Of a DNA stretch of 64,000 bases, positions 49,201-61,200 are shown piece after piece. The position numbers and the translations under genes were made by a program. This stretch comes from Ancylostoma caninum (taxonomy: Eukaryota; Nematoda; Chromadorea; Rhabditida; Ancylostomatidae), in the NCBI GenBank assembly GCA_037903475.1, contig JBAJFG010000073.1, positions 1,674,001 to 1,738,000 on the forward strand, given 5' to 3'. How positions within the stretch are numbered: position 1 is the first letter of the stretch; each line of letters opens with the position of its first letter. The notes under the pieces are model-generated. The model was given only the letters and a program-made list of their open reading frames with translations. It ran no database searches and was not told where the DNA came from.

Positions 49201-52200
49201 ATGAAATATAGGGAAGTCATTTAGACCATCATTCTTGATTTCTGAAGGTTCGTTTTCTTTTCTGAGGAACTATTTGAATTCTATTATATTATTATTCCCG
49301 CAATCCTGGGAATTATCTGTGAGCAAGTCGAATTTTCTTGTGTTTCTTCTATGCTCAATTATCTCTAGGATATGTGTTTTAGAAAAACTAAATAATGTAA
49401 GTGCTCGAATCCTCACTTCCTGGCGAGTTCCTCGCATTTTCCCGGTGATGTTCTCGTAATTCCATGCTGGTGTGTGGAGAAAATTCACAGAAAATGAACT
49501 ATTCCTTCTCGGAGTTCTCCACCTTTCGACTTTTCCTAGCTTGTTCTTCTTTTCTGCAATTTTCTCGAAAGACGTACATTAATTTGTAGCTAGCCACCTC
49601 CAATCAGCTCGCGAACACCCTTTTGTTTTTCCACAGGCGTCCGCTGTAAGCCCCAGTGGTTAAGCCGAAAGCGAACTGCAAATAAACTGTGCATGTGTTG
49701 CTGTTTTGCTGGCAGAGCTGGCACGATGGGGGTCAATTATTGGTTCGGGACTGGGAGCAAATGAAAAGAGTATCCAGGGCCCGGATGCGGCATTTGAAGG
49801 TTGGGTAATTTCGTGTGCATAGTTTTAATTACTTATGGGTGATCCGCATATAGAAAGCGTCACGTTGGTAAACATCAATCAGTGAATAAGAAATAGTTGA
49901 AAATGAGAACAAAGAAATGAGAAGAGCGTGTTCGTTTCATTTTCTCTCTTAGACCCCCCCCCGTGTATGATTACCATGGGTATAATTGATTACCCATGGA
50001 TAGCAGCTGGCATGCGCAGTGTTACGTATGCGGAAACATACAGTTGGGCGCCAGGTAGAAGGGGAATTTGGGTGCGTTAACGCGTTTACCATGGGTAATC
50101 CGAATGATGCATTCGAACCTAGGTGACTTCGAGAAAATCATTGTTATCCATGGAGACATTTTTGATTTTCACCATTCAATGGGGCAATGTTGATGTTTTG
50201 GACAAAAGTACAGCGTACGGGAGCAGCGAAAATTACAAAAAGTGATGAACGGATTGCTGTGGTGAAAGTTTGCAGAGTGCACTATTGAACAAGTGCTTTG
50301 CAGAGCTTGTGATTCTTATTGATTCTACGACCGGAACTTCCACAGCGCTGGTCACTACGGTGAACAGTAATGGATTCTCTTCTGGGACAGACTTGTTCTG
50401 ACACTAACCCAAGAGGAAGGAAAATAGTCAATCTACTCGATGGTGGTGAACTTGCTTACAGCTGGGAACATTCTAAGGAGTCATGGGAACTAGGAATCCA
50501 GAATTCCATTGTATGGAACTATAATTTACCTCTTTAATTTTCGACGACACACACAATGAAGATTACTTTGGTTCCTCTCACACCTTTTCTAAAAGAATGA
50601 AACTCCTTTGTCACGGGTTGAAATCCAGATGTACAAAATGTTGCTCTAAAGCCTGGAAGCAAAACGTATTTAGGAAGAGAAGGAAATGTGAGCGACCAAA
50701 AACGACCACTACAACTTGGCATCAGCAAGCTAATGCTGAATTTTGAAAAAAAAAGTGAGATTTACAGAACTCCTATCAATTAAATAAAGCACCGTAAGGG
50801 GGCTAGCGTCTACGGACACTTACCACCAGCACGCATAGCGTCAGGCCGTTTTGCTTTTTTAAACTTGTGAACAAGCAGCAAAAAATGGTTGAAATGATGA
50901 ATTAATTCACGCTAGCACCTTACTAGTCACCTTAGGTCAAAAAATGGCCTGTTTTTCCTAGGGAGGACGCTGGAACCGAAGCTTTCTATACTCAGTTGTA
51001 CCTTGGCCTGACGCGAGCGGGTGGTAAGTGTATAATCGGGGGCTAGTGCACATAAAGACTGGTAAGGCCATATTTTTCTAAAGCTGTACTAAAGAATATT
51101 GCGTAATTCGGTAACAGCCGGAACAAAAAAACTGGCATTCTTCTCACATTTTGACAAAAATCTCGCAAGATTTGTCAGATTCCATCTTTTAATAAACTGA
51201 GAATTTTCATTTTCCATTACGGCTTCCATGAATTTTGGTCAAGGTTTGCGATTTTATCCATCGTAGACATACGTTGTGAATCTCGCGTCAACCACAATTG
51301 ACGAATCTTGCGTCAAACACAATTCCTTTGCCTGAAATTCTAAATAACTAAGATACGACCAGTGGTTCGATTTCTGTATTAGATGGGGCTTTATTCTCTC
51401 TTATACATTTCCAATGTTATAAATCCAAATCTTATACACTTCTTCGTAACCACCTTAAGTTTTGTTTGAAGAAAAAGCATTTTCTCTTTTCTTCATCCCA
51501 TCCTATTTCTGGTATCAGTTGACTGTTTTTGCTCAAACTGCTGGATGATTTCCGTTTCTATGCGTTTCATGCATCTTTCATTCCAAAACAACTACGAACA
51601 ATGTGATGCACATGGTACATCACTACCTGTCGTAGCCACGTGGCGCACGTGGTGCATCACTCGAAATGCACTCTTAATGTCCAAAAACAGCTCCTTTCTG
51701 ACTAGCTGGTGCACATGGTGCAATATCAAAAGAAAAAAAACTCTTTTGTTCAGGGGGGGGTTGCTTATGAAAATGTCCTGCTCGTTTTTTTTTTTGACCT
51801 TTCGTAGCGAATAGTGAATCCTGACAAGAGTTTGACCTCAAATTAATCACTTAATCCGCTGTGTTGCTAAAAATGTGGCCGTCACTCACTGATATAGTAG
51901 TTTGTAAGATTGTCACAAGTGGCTCCGGTGCCCACGTTCAGGAATTCGATCTTCTCTCCAGGCCAAGCACACCTTCGATATCTTTGAAATCGATAAATAG
52001 GTAAATGGGTACCAGATTCGTTTCGGAGAGTGATGCCATGGATTATAAGTCGGGTGTCCCCCCCCCCCTCCTCCCCGTTGCACTGTAAACCACCGTATGG
52101 AGCAAGACTGAGAAACAACGTGATTCTGGACTGAGAAGTTTTTACCTATTTCTTTGATTTATTTGATATTTTTTATGTATTATTCATTTAAATTAGTCAA

Positions 52201-55200
52201 GTGTTTTTTAAAGATATTTTTATGTTTGTTTTTTTTACAGTATTTGTTGTATTTTGAATAGAGGGTATGTTAAATACTGGGTGTATAATGGAAAATTTTA
52301 TTTAATAAAATAGATATATATATATATATATATTTGGTTTATGTAAAAGTTTAATTTGACCTACAATAATATTATTATGTGGACTTATAATTTAGTAATG
52401 AAAATGTAGAATACAGTAAAAAATTTACAACCGTTTATAACTTAAATTTGTGTGTATTAGTTATTTTTGATTCATTAATTTTTAATGATAATATTATTTT
52501 AGAATTGGATTTAAGAACTATTTCTTGTAGTTTTAAGAGTTAGTTTAGAGTTAAAAGTTAAAGTTTTAAGTTTTCTTGGCCACTCTGTTTTTTTGTGTGT
52601 TTTTGAGTTATAGGATAATAGCGCTCATAGTTTTACCATATAAGGTATAGTTTACCAGAGCATGCAGTATCATCGAGATTGACCAAGGTCAATGCAGTAA
52701 CACCATTAGTTTACCCGTCGTCAACACGGGCGTGGACACTTTTACCCTGGGTATTCTCAATTATGCATCCAAGCGGGCCCATGCACCTGTAGTTTACGAG
52801 ATCGATTAGTCCTGGCTTAGCATATTAGTTACAGTAGCAGTAATGCGTTTACCAAATAAGTTCTGTTTATTTCAGCCCGGTGACTCAGCCCTACAACTGT
52901 ACAAAAGCCTCGAGAAGGGCGGCGGCGAGTTTTTGAGCTACCTGGACAGTGATCTGACGTTGGTGGATCAGAACGACGAGTTCGAAGAGATGAAGAGCGA
53001 TAGGTGAGCGGCTGTCCATCCAATTTTGTTTCGAATTCGGCTAGTCTCGTCCCAAATCTGGTGTGTTTTTGCTGAATTTCACCACAAGATCTACGTGGAC
53101 ATCTAAAATCTCCGGCCTGTGCTGGCTAGTTAACGCACAAGGGCCTTTAGGCCCTTAGAGATCGAGCCGATGCGAGGATTCGGTACATGCTCGTGGTGTG
53201 TTCGCGCCGGGCGCTGTGTGGCCGGACTGAAGTGGCTCTTCTTCGATTCGTCTTTTTCCAGCATTGCTGGTTTTTTGCCAGGAGACAAGTCGAATCTGGA
53301 TCCTCTTGAACTCGATTTGTGGGAGGGGAGAAGACGGAGCTGCTCCTATTCCTCTATATCTGTGGAGCCTGGACTGTCCTTTTTCGGTTATTTCTATGGA
53401 ATTTCAATGAATTCCCTTTCTTCCTCGTTGGGGTAATTTTCCTTGATTCCAGGAAGTTTTGCTAATAAGGCATAATAAACCGAAAATGTTTTGCAATTTT
53501 GCGCTAATAATAGCTTTTTTCCCCTGAACCTTTCATGGAGTTTCGCTTCTTTTTTTCGAAAGGTTTCCGGAAAATCCCCAGGATTACCTGTTATTTAGAT
53601 CAATTATTTATTTATTTGTTTATTTATTTATTGAATGCACTCAAAGTGCTCCATACAAGAAAACCTGGCCCATGTATAACTAAAATCTATGACTAAAAAA
53701 TTAAAACTGCAAAAGAACAACACTGGTATAAAATCGAGTTATTCACAGGAACTCCTATGGAGTATGACAGGTAATAATCCAATAATAATCAACTTTTTAC
53801 CTATTACTCAGATCAGTGCTTTACTTTTAGTGCATGACGCACATTCTTCACTTTGTAGACTTGTTTATTATTTTCCAAGCACCTTGTTCACTGTATGGAG
53901 TAAATAAACAGTTAAATAAATAAATAGCTAAATAAGTAAAAACCACCTTCACATTCCTCTCCAACCCCAACAAACACACACCGAGAAACTCGAACGAGGA
54001 ACTGTTCGCCTGCTCTCGTTCCAGTTGTCCGTCACCGTTCGTTTTCCTCCGCTCTTCGGTTTTTCACGTGTTTTCCGTCGTCGCCGCAGAAAACGAGCAC
54101 ATTCGCTGGCTGTTGCTGCTTTTTCCACTGTTTGGTCAATTGTCTATTTGCTCTCTTGAGTTTCTTACTTCCTTATCCAAGAGGTTCCTGAAAGATTCAC
54201 CATCCCAGGCCTGACCGCTACGGGTTTTAAACCGAGTTCAAAATGGAGGGGGCGGGATCAGGGATGAGTTCTCTGGTTTTCATGTGCACTACATAAAATT
54301 CTGTCATTATTATTTTTATTATTTTTACTGTTTTATATTATTTTTATCATTTTCATTGTTTTATTATTCTTATTACTGCTTTCATTATAACTTTAATGCA
54401 GCTACTGTACATGATTTTATAGTTCGCTTCACCAGGGGCAATAGCCCGAGAGAACATAGAGAAAAAAGAAATTTTGTGGCTGCGACGTCAAACTGCGACC
54501 CGAGGAAGTTACCGTAATCCAAAAACATTAATGCAACAGTGGTGATGAGTACCATTACGACGCATCATAATTACAATTCTGAAATGCCCTGTGTTTAGTT
54601 CGGAGGTGTCTGAGTCGACGATTTTTTATTGCTAAAATACTCAACTATCGTCGCGTTTGAAATACACTACACATCATTCTATTTTATAATTTTTGCGTTA
54701 TATATAATCATCGTACAGCTGTGACAGGATTTCTTTCTCTCAAATATTCGAATATTCGAATCATCAAACTTCCACCCCCTTCGAATTACTCGAGCATTTT
54801 TTCACACGGCCAAGGATAGCACAGCAATCTCCATGCACATTATTCTTCAAGACACCCACTGAGTGAGAACATTCACATGTAGGCGCTATTTTAAGTACTT
54901 TACTGCAGTACTACTGCTTTACTTCTTCGCTGTTTACAACAGGCTATCTGTAACTATGTAGAGGGCTATATTTAGAGGGCTCCAGTGGTTTAGGCTGCAC
55001 ATGCCACGCTCACCATAACATTCATCGAAAACGAGAACGGTGATATCACTGAAATGTGGGGATGCGCAGGCAGTCACAGTGCCCATGTACCGGATGCATC
55101 ATTGAGATTACCCTGGGTAAACGTGTTAGCTGAATATAAATTTACCCTGGGTAAACGTGTTCGCTGAATATAAATTCACTCGTCACTAGAACGGGCGTCA

Positions 55201-58200
55201 ACACGTTTGCCCTTTGTAATCTCAATGATGCATCCAAGCACGGGTGCGTCTCGACGCGCAAATGTGCACTGCACTTGTGCACTGAGAAATCAATGAGTAT
55301 CTTTTCCACTGACAATTATTTCTTTTTCGGAAGCAAAGATTTCCTAGATTTTTTCAACGTGGTGAAACACCTAAGGTTTTTTTGGGTTTTCTTTGTACGC
55401 TTTAAATGACTGACCGGACAAGTGTCATTTTTTCGTCTGTTTAGCATTTGAGCATTAAATTTTCAATAGGTCGCATTTGTTGATAATTGATCTCAACAAA
55501 GTATGTTCAGACACTCAAAAGATAGTTTCTGACAACTTTCTGCTAAAATATAGATTGGATTTATCCAAATATGATTATTTAAACTAACATTGTAGTTTTC
55601 TATTCGTAATTTCCCTTGTTTGTTCGATTTTTTTAATAATAGAAATTTCTTGGAAATGGTGAATGGAGTTTTTGCGCCATCCTAATATGTATCATTATAT
55701 GCAGTGCCCTTCAATCATTTCTACTCCATAGAATACCGCCATCTGGCCTACCGCGCCGCATCACGTACGCGGCTCGGCAGACCAGCTTGGCTATGTGGTT
55801 CTCGGGAGTTGCCGATGTTGACGACTTGTTGATGTTTTCTACCGTTTCTCTTCAAGTCTTTGCCCTCTTTTCGGTATGCTTGGGTCAGATCAATACCGTC
55901 GCAACAACCACACGGCTCAACTGGTCTGCCGCGTCGCGAAAGTGGTGCGACGCGACGAAACAGGAGAGCAGTATTCTGTGGTGCAAAAATGATTGATCGG
56001 CGCTGTATCTAATTTATAGAAGTGATGAAATGATGCAAATAGAGTGATTCACCTCATGTGGATAATCAGTTGGTAATCAGTGTTGAACTTCCTTTCAAAT
56101 ATGCGCCCTAGGTAACCGAAAATACTCTAAACCACCCAAAGTCAAAGTACCTTTGAGTTACCCCACACCCACCCGTCCTGCCGCTCCCACCCTCAGGCTC
56201 TTTCCAAAACCATGGATTACGCATTTCTTTCTGTTCTATAATAACTCTTTAGTGAACTCCGTAGTATAACCTCCAAAATATTGCCGTGTAATCCCCCCAT
56301 TTCGTATTTTTCAACACTTTTCCTACACACATCCACACTGCACAGACGATCCATAAATCCAGATCGTAGATCTAACAGCCACCGTATTCATGATCATCTA
56401 AGCCCATTCTCCTTTGTGCAAATGTGGCTCATTTTATGGCGTTTTTGATTTTCGACGACAACCGGCGAGCGGAGATTGAATTCCAGGATAACAGTTGACG
56501 GCGGCGAGGGCTTGGCGATCTTTTCGCAATCATGACACCATGCCGAGTGATCCATTGACGTTCTCATTTCGATAACCTAAATTCGGGCTTATCAAATTCA
56601 AATTCGAAGGGACAATTTCGCGAGAGCGGGTGTAAACACCAAAAATGGGAAACGATATCGTATGGGCTGTTAATGCGCAGAGATTTTTTGCTTAGAGAGC
56701 TACAAGCTAAGTTTTTCCGCGCAAAAACTAAAAATTGGAGAGAAATCAGTGTAAAATGTCTTCAGCCAAAATTTCGTAAAAGTTAGCGATCGAGCGACCT
56801 TTGCAAGGTCATTCTACCTTCTTGTGCCATGGCATATCCTTTCTTTTCACTTCCTTCTTTTGCCAGGAGGTCTCGGGCAAAATAGAATAGAGCCTGAAAT
56901 GAAATAAATAAAATAAAATAGAATAGAGCCTGAAACAAACCCAGATAAGAACTCAGTACGAATGAGGCTCAGGGACAGAAGTATACTTAATCAAAATAGA
57001 ATATTTCAAGAAGGGATTAAATCTAGATCTGGCTGAAACAACGAACCAGGCAGACGTACATAGGACGGTGATACAGTGTTCTTTACAATTATAATAACTA
57101 TAACAATTTCTGCGCTCCCAGAAAGAGCAGCCGTCATCACATCTTCTGCTGTAATAGGCAGGATTGCAGCTCAAGGTATATCGCTACTAAAATCTAGTGT
57201 TCGGACACCTTATTCTGTTCTTATAAAATCAATCCTTCAATTTTCATGCTTACAATGATTATAAGGTCAGAAAATCGAATAATTTATCTGAATTAATGGC
57301 AGAATCCAGACAAGTAAATGGAAAAAGTCCTTCTCGCTGTGATTCATCAATTTCCTCTTGCAAAATTAGTTAGTAGTAGCCCTATGTAAAACGGGCCACT
57401 GGAGAGAGCAAAGAGGGGTTTCCAGAAAGTATTTGAAATGTTGAGTATTCATTAAGGTTCAGGACCAAGTTTTTTCACCCGTAAATCCCCCTTTTTGTCC
57501 CAATCTCAATATTTCTAGCCTACAGAATTTTATTGACTCGGCAAATTTACTAATTTACCCTTCCGCATCCTCCATGCAGGAAATGAGGTTCCCTCTTCGG
57601 AAAGAATTTGTTAGATGGGGGTTCCCACCACAACCACACCACTCTAGTTGGCAGCCTCTCAAATTTTTTTTAAAATCAAAAATTGAGTTTTCCCAACCAG
57701 CTCATATCCCAATAAATGCGCAAGAAATCGCTCTTCACGCAACTCTAGGAAGTTGAGCATATGCCTTCAATTTATGATCCTGGCATCACTAAGTAGATCG
57801 ATATAAACGTTGCATACCCGATCACCATACCGATCTGGAAAAAAAATTGAACCCTTTGAAATAAAGGGTATCCCCTGGACCCTAAGATAAGTAAGTGATG
57901 AGGCATCGGCACAGACGGACGAGTCCCCGTCTCGACTCGCGCGTGCCTCCCGTTGACCGTCCTTATCCTTTCGCCTTCGTATGGGACTCGAAATCGCCAT
58001 ATGCGATGACCGCAGTAGTAAAATCGGCCTTTTCTACCACAAGGTGTCGTAATTGGGGCTGAACTCAAGGAATGGGTCAGTGGGCCGGTTTCCGTAAAAT
58101 TTACTACGGGTTCAGGAAGAATCTACGGAAATGTTCGGGGATTTTGAAAGTTCTGGAATCGATTGTTGCATAGTCTGCTTTGACAAGAATTTTAAGTCCC

Positions 58201-61200
58201 TTAAAATGTGGATTTTTCCGCTCTTCCTCCCTAAATAAAAGTGCAGAGCCAAGAAAATGAAATTTCTGAGTGTCTCTCTTTTCCATTTACTTCTGCAAGT
58301 GGGTTTAGCAAATTCCCCGGCTATTTTGCACACTTTCCGGGAAAATTCCGGAGGATACATTGCATAAAAATTCATCCACCAGCAAGGACCAATGCTGCGA
58401 GGGAGTTCTGTTCCGGCCCGGCTCTGAAAGTGCAAGCGAGAGCAAATTTCGACTGTGAGAAGGATGCAACCCGATATGGTCGCCTCTGCGCGATTGGCTT
58501 ACGCTAAGGAGGCGACTAGGTAAACAGATCCGTAACGCATTTGTGGGAAAAAGCCCGAAGTGGCATAATTCTGGAGGCATGGAACTTCTTCTGACAATTG
58601 CTAGACTCTTCTAATCCTAGCTGTTCCTGGATTACTTGAGAGAGACATCCTTTTCGGGCCAGACTCTTCGATTCGAGTTGTTTTTTTTTTCGAGGACTCG
58701 TCTACCCCCCCCCCCCTCCCCCAATCAGCCAGTGATAGCTCGAAATTTTTCGCGGCGACGAATTTTCCCCGCGGGGCGTGGCGTCGCTCGGCCGCGCGTC
58801 ATCGCGCTGCAATCGGTGTCACTCTCCCCCCCCCCCATGGTGCCCCCGTCACCAACACAGCGATATTAGGCCATTTGCATATTCTCTCACGCACTAGTCA
58901 TCTGTTGTTCAGCTCTACTGACTCGCGCGCGAGACTCGAAGGCGAGTATGTCCTGCGCTGAGCCGGCGTACTCGACGCGCTATCCACGGCTGGACAAGGC
59001 AGTCTACTCAGCTGCTCCGGTGAAGGCCTCTCTGGCGCGGACCGTGCCCAGTTACGACGAGTTGTACTCCTCCGCGTCGCCAGCGACCCAAAAGCCGATC
59101 CTGAAAGCGTACGATATTGACCTATCCATTCGAATTGATGCCACTTCGTCGAGCACGCATCGGACGAGCATAGGACGAGTTACATGCACTTTCGATGAGA
59201 TTGACGCCTACAAACCGAGGAGTTCTACGGCAAAACTGGATCTGCCACTGATTGTAAAGCCTCTACGACAGTTCGACAGCAGGGACTCGACTCTGGACCG
59301 AAGAAGTCGCAGCAGTGAGGCACGGGACCAGCCGTTGGCCGAGCTGCGTCCTGGTCTAACAGAAGCCGCGCCGGGACTCTGTAGACGTCGCACAATGGGC
59401 GGTGCCGACGACATGAAGCCGAAGTGGTACTCCAGTAGCGTCGATGGAGCGCCGGAGTCGTCGACGTTGCCGAAGAACTTCTTGAGAAAGCCGTCGGTGC
59501 TGCACACCGCGGCTCCGGTGCAGGTCGAGGCGATTCCGTACATCGACGACGACGTGCCCGCGGCTCCACCGCCTCCAAAGCCGGCCAGAAGCTTCACACA
59601 GCTCAATGGCTTTGTGAAAGAAACCTTAGAGTCCCCCACGCCTCAGAAGACCCCATCCGACTTGTTCACCTGTATTGCTAAGCCCGTGCAGTTTGTGGAT
59701 CCGGTCAGCGCTGCTCCCAGGAAGGAGCCGGCCTCCAAGCCGTTTGAACTTTCCAAGTCATCCTTTGCTGCGATGAAGCAGCCCTTCACGCGAAGTTCGT
59801 TTGTCCAGAGCCAGAGCAGCGCCGAGCCGGCCCCAGAAAAAGACTCAGCTCCGAAACGTTACCCTTGGCAAGTCTCCAACTTCGGTGATGCACCGACGGA
59901 GACGAAGAAAGCCTACGAACAGGATGAAACCCCTCGTGAGGTGGTGCACTGCCGCGAGGACAGCGGATATCGGTCGGACCGCAAGTCCTCGCTGGACTAC
60001 TCCAAAGCCATGCCTTCCTTCTGCCACAAACCCCCGCCAGAACCCTCAGAACCCGCAAGTCTCGACGAATCATTCAGTGAAACCGAGCCGGAGAGCGACG
60101 ATGAAGATGACGACGATTTTCAGCGGCGCTGGGAAGAGGACCACCATCGGAACAGGTTTGCGATATCTCGGGTGTGGGGGCGAGAGACTAGCCGAATATC
60201 AGGATTTTATCCCGTGAATGATGATGAATACGATGAGATTTCTCTTTTTTTTCAGCAAAAAATACAGTTTGGTGCTGAGGACACAAGTCGCATTGCGGGT
60301 CAAGACTATTATAGGTGAGAAAAATTATATTTTTTCATTTTCCCGGAAGTTTCTGGAATGTTTCACTCTTGCAGATAAACTTCTTTCAAATACCGGTCGT
60401 GATCAGAGGCGCGCATTATTTTCACTGAAGAAGATTTTCCAGGTTTATTTATATTCTATATTATATCTGATACATCCATTTTATTCGTTTTTTTACATTT
60501 TCTGCTTCTGGAAGATGCTTTTCTCTTCATTTTTTAGTTTTCTTTACCTGAAGAAGATCGGTTCTTTCTAGAGTAGTTCCGTTTCTTTCTAGTTCCGTTT
60601 TCCTACTTTTACTAATATCAAAATTTCCTCTCTCCATCGATAAAATCCATAAAATTGGTGATTGGCGCTGCTAGGGTATCGCATAGTTTTTTAGACTCCT
60701 CTAATAATAATAGCACGAATAATGACGATACCATTCATTACAACATTTTTGACCGATTTTCGCAGTAGAGCAGGAATTGTTTTTTTACTGGTACCGTTTG
60801 CATTACGAGAGCATAATTGTACAATGAATGATAATACGCACAAAAAGGTCGAAGAGAAGTTCTGCAGGTCTTCTGAACAAATTGAAGACCAAATAAAGAT
60901 ATATATGGCGGGCTTACGCTGGAAATATTTTATCTTTCAATCACGTGTAGCGGGATTCATGAGCGCTCCTGGAAACGTCCTATATTTCTCCGCTCATGCA
61001 GAACGTACAATTTTCCCGAGTTAAAAGCGAAAGATTCCACTACTTCTATCACGATTGCCTGCCTGTCGAGACGAGTAAACTTTACGAAATATATTTATTT
61101 CTTTCTAAGATATTCCTCCACAGCAAGAGGAAGCGAAAGCGACATTCTTCTTGGGAAAATCTATGGAACCCGCCGCCGTTAATTTTTTTTTTGGAAGTAC

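Larger units (their letters stand above)
46287..52875 (+). other. fhod-1: fhod-1 intron 1 (6.6 kb)
   Basis: This phase-0 intron runs from GTGAGT to TTATTTCAG. I see no coding exon inside; the short open frames have no recognisable domain. It contains a cluster of TGCA-type motifs (46665-47240), a second small patch of the same type near 48905-48965, family A transposon copies (49776-50122, 52657-52780), a foldback element (50811-51033), an E-box-like repeat (51605-51725) and an (AT)n tract at 52313-52333. Confidence 0.85.
53004..60255 (+). other. fhod-1: fhod-1 intron 2 (7.25 kb), host of the alternative first exon
   Basis: This phase-2 intron runs from GTGAGC to TTTTTTTTCAG. It contains the alternative coding exon 58948-60155, RTE-like AAATA tails (53604-53940), a family D end (54640-54660), a family A copy with an internal duplication (55081-55243), and a family B copy (55698-56007). 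Between about 56.0 and 58.8 kb I see no other supported element. An open frame on the minus strand at 57772-58068 has no recognised domain. Confidence 0.85.

Noticed and set aside
53150..53170. AAGGGCCTTTAGGCCCTT as a terminator hairpin
   Set aside because: This is eukaryotic intron sequence; the short stem has no T-run or gene end and is likely chance.
58913..60155. The large exon as an internal exon following exon 2
   Set aside because: The nearest acceptors (58912 and, further up, CACTAG at about 58896) would both start the exon with two bases before the next codon of the open frame, whereas exon 2 needs one. An unseen intermediate exon would be required.
59208..60217. Long open frames antisense to, or out of frame with, the large fhod-1 exon
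   Set aside because: They are shadows of a GC-rich coding exon. The + frame starting at 58948 is the one that splices in phase to FH3 exons.
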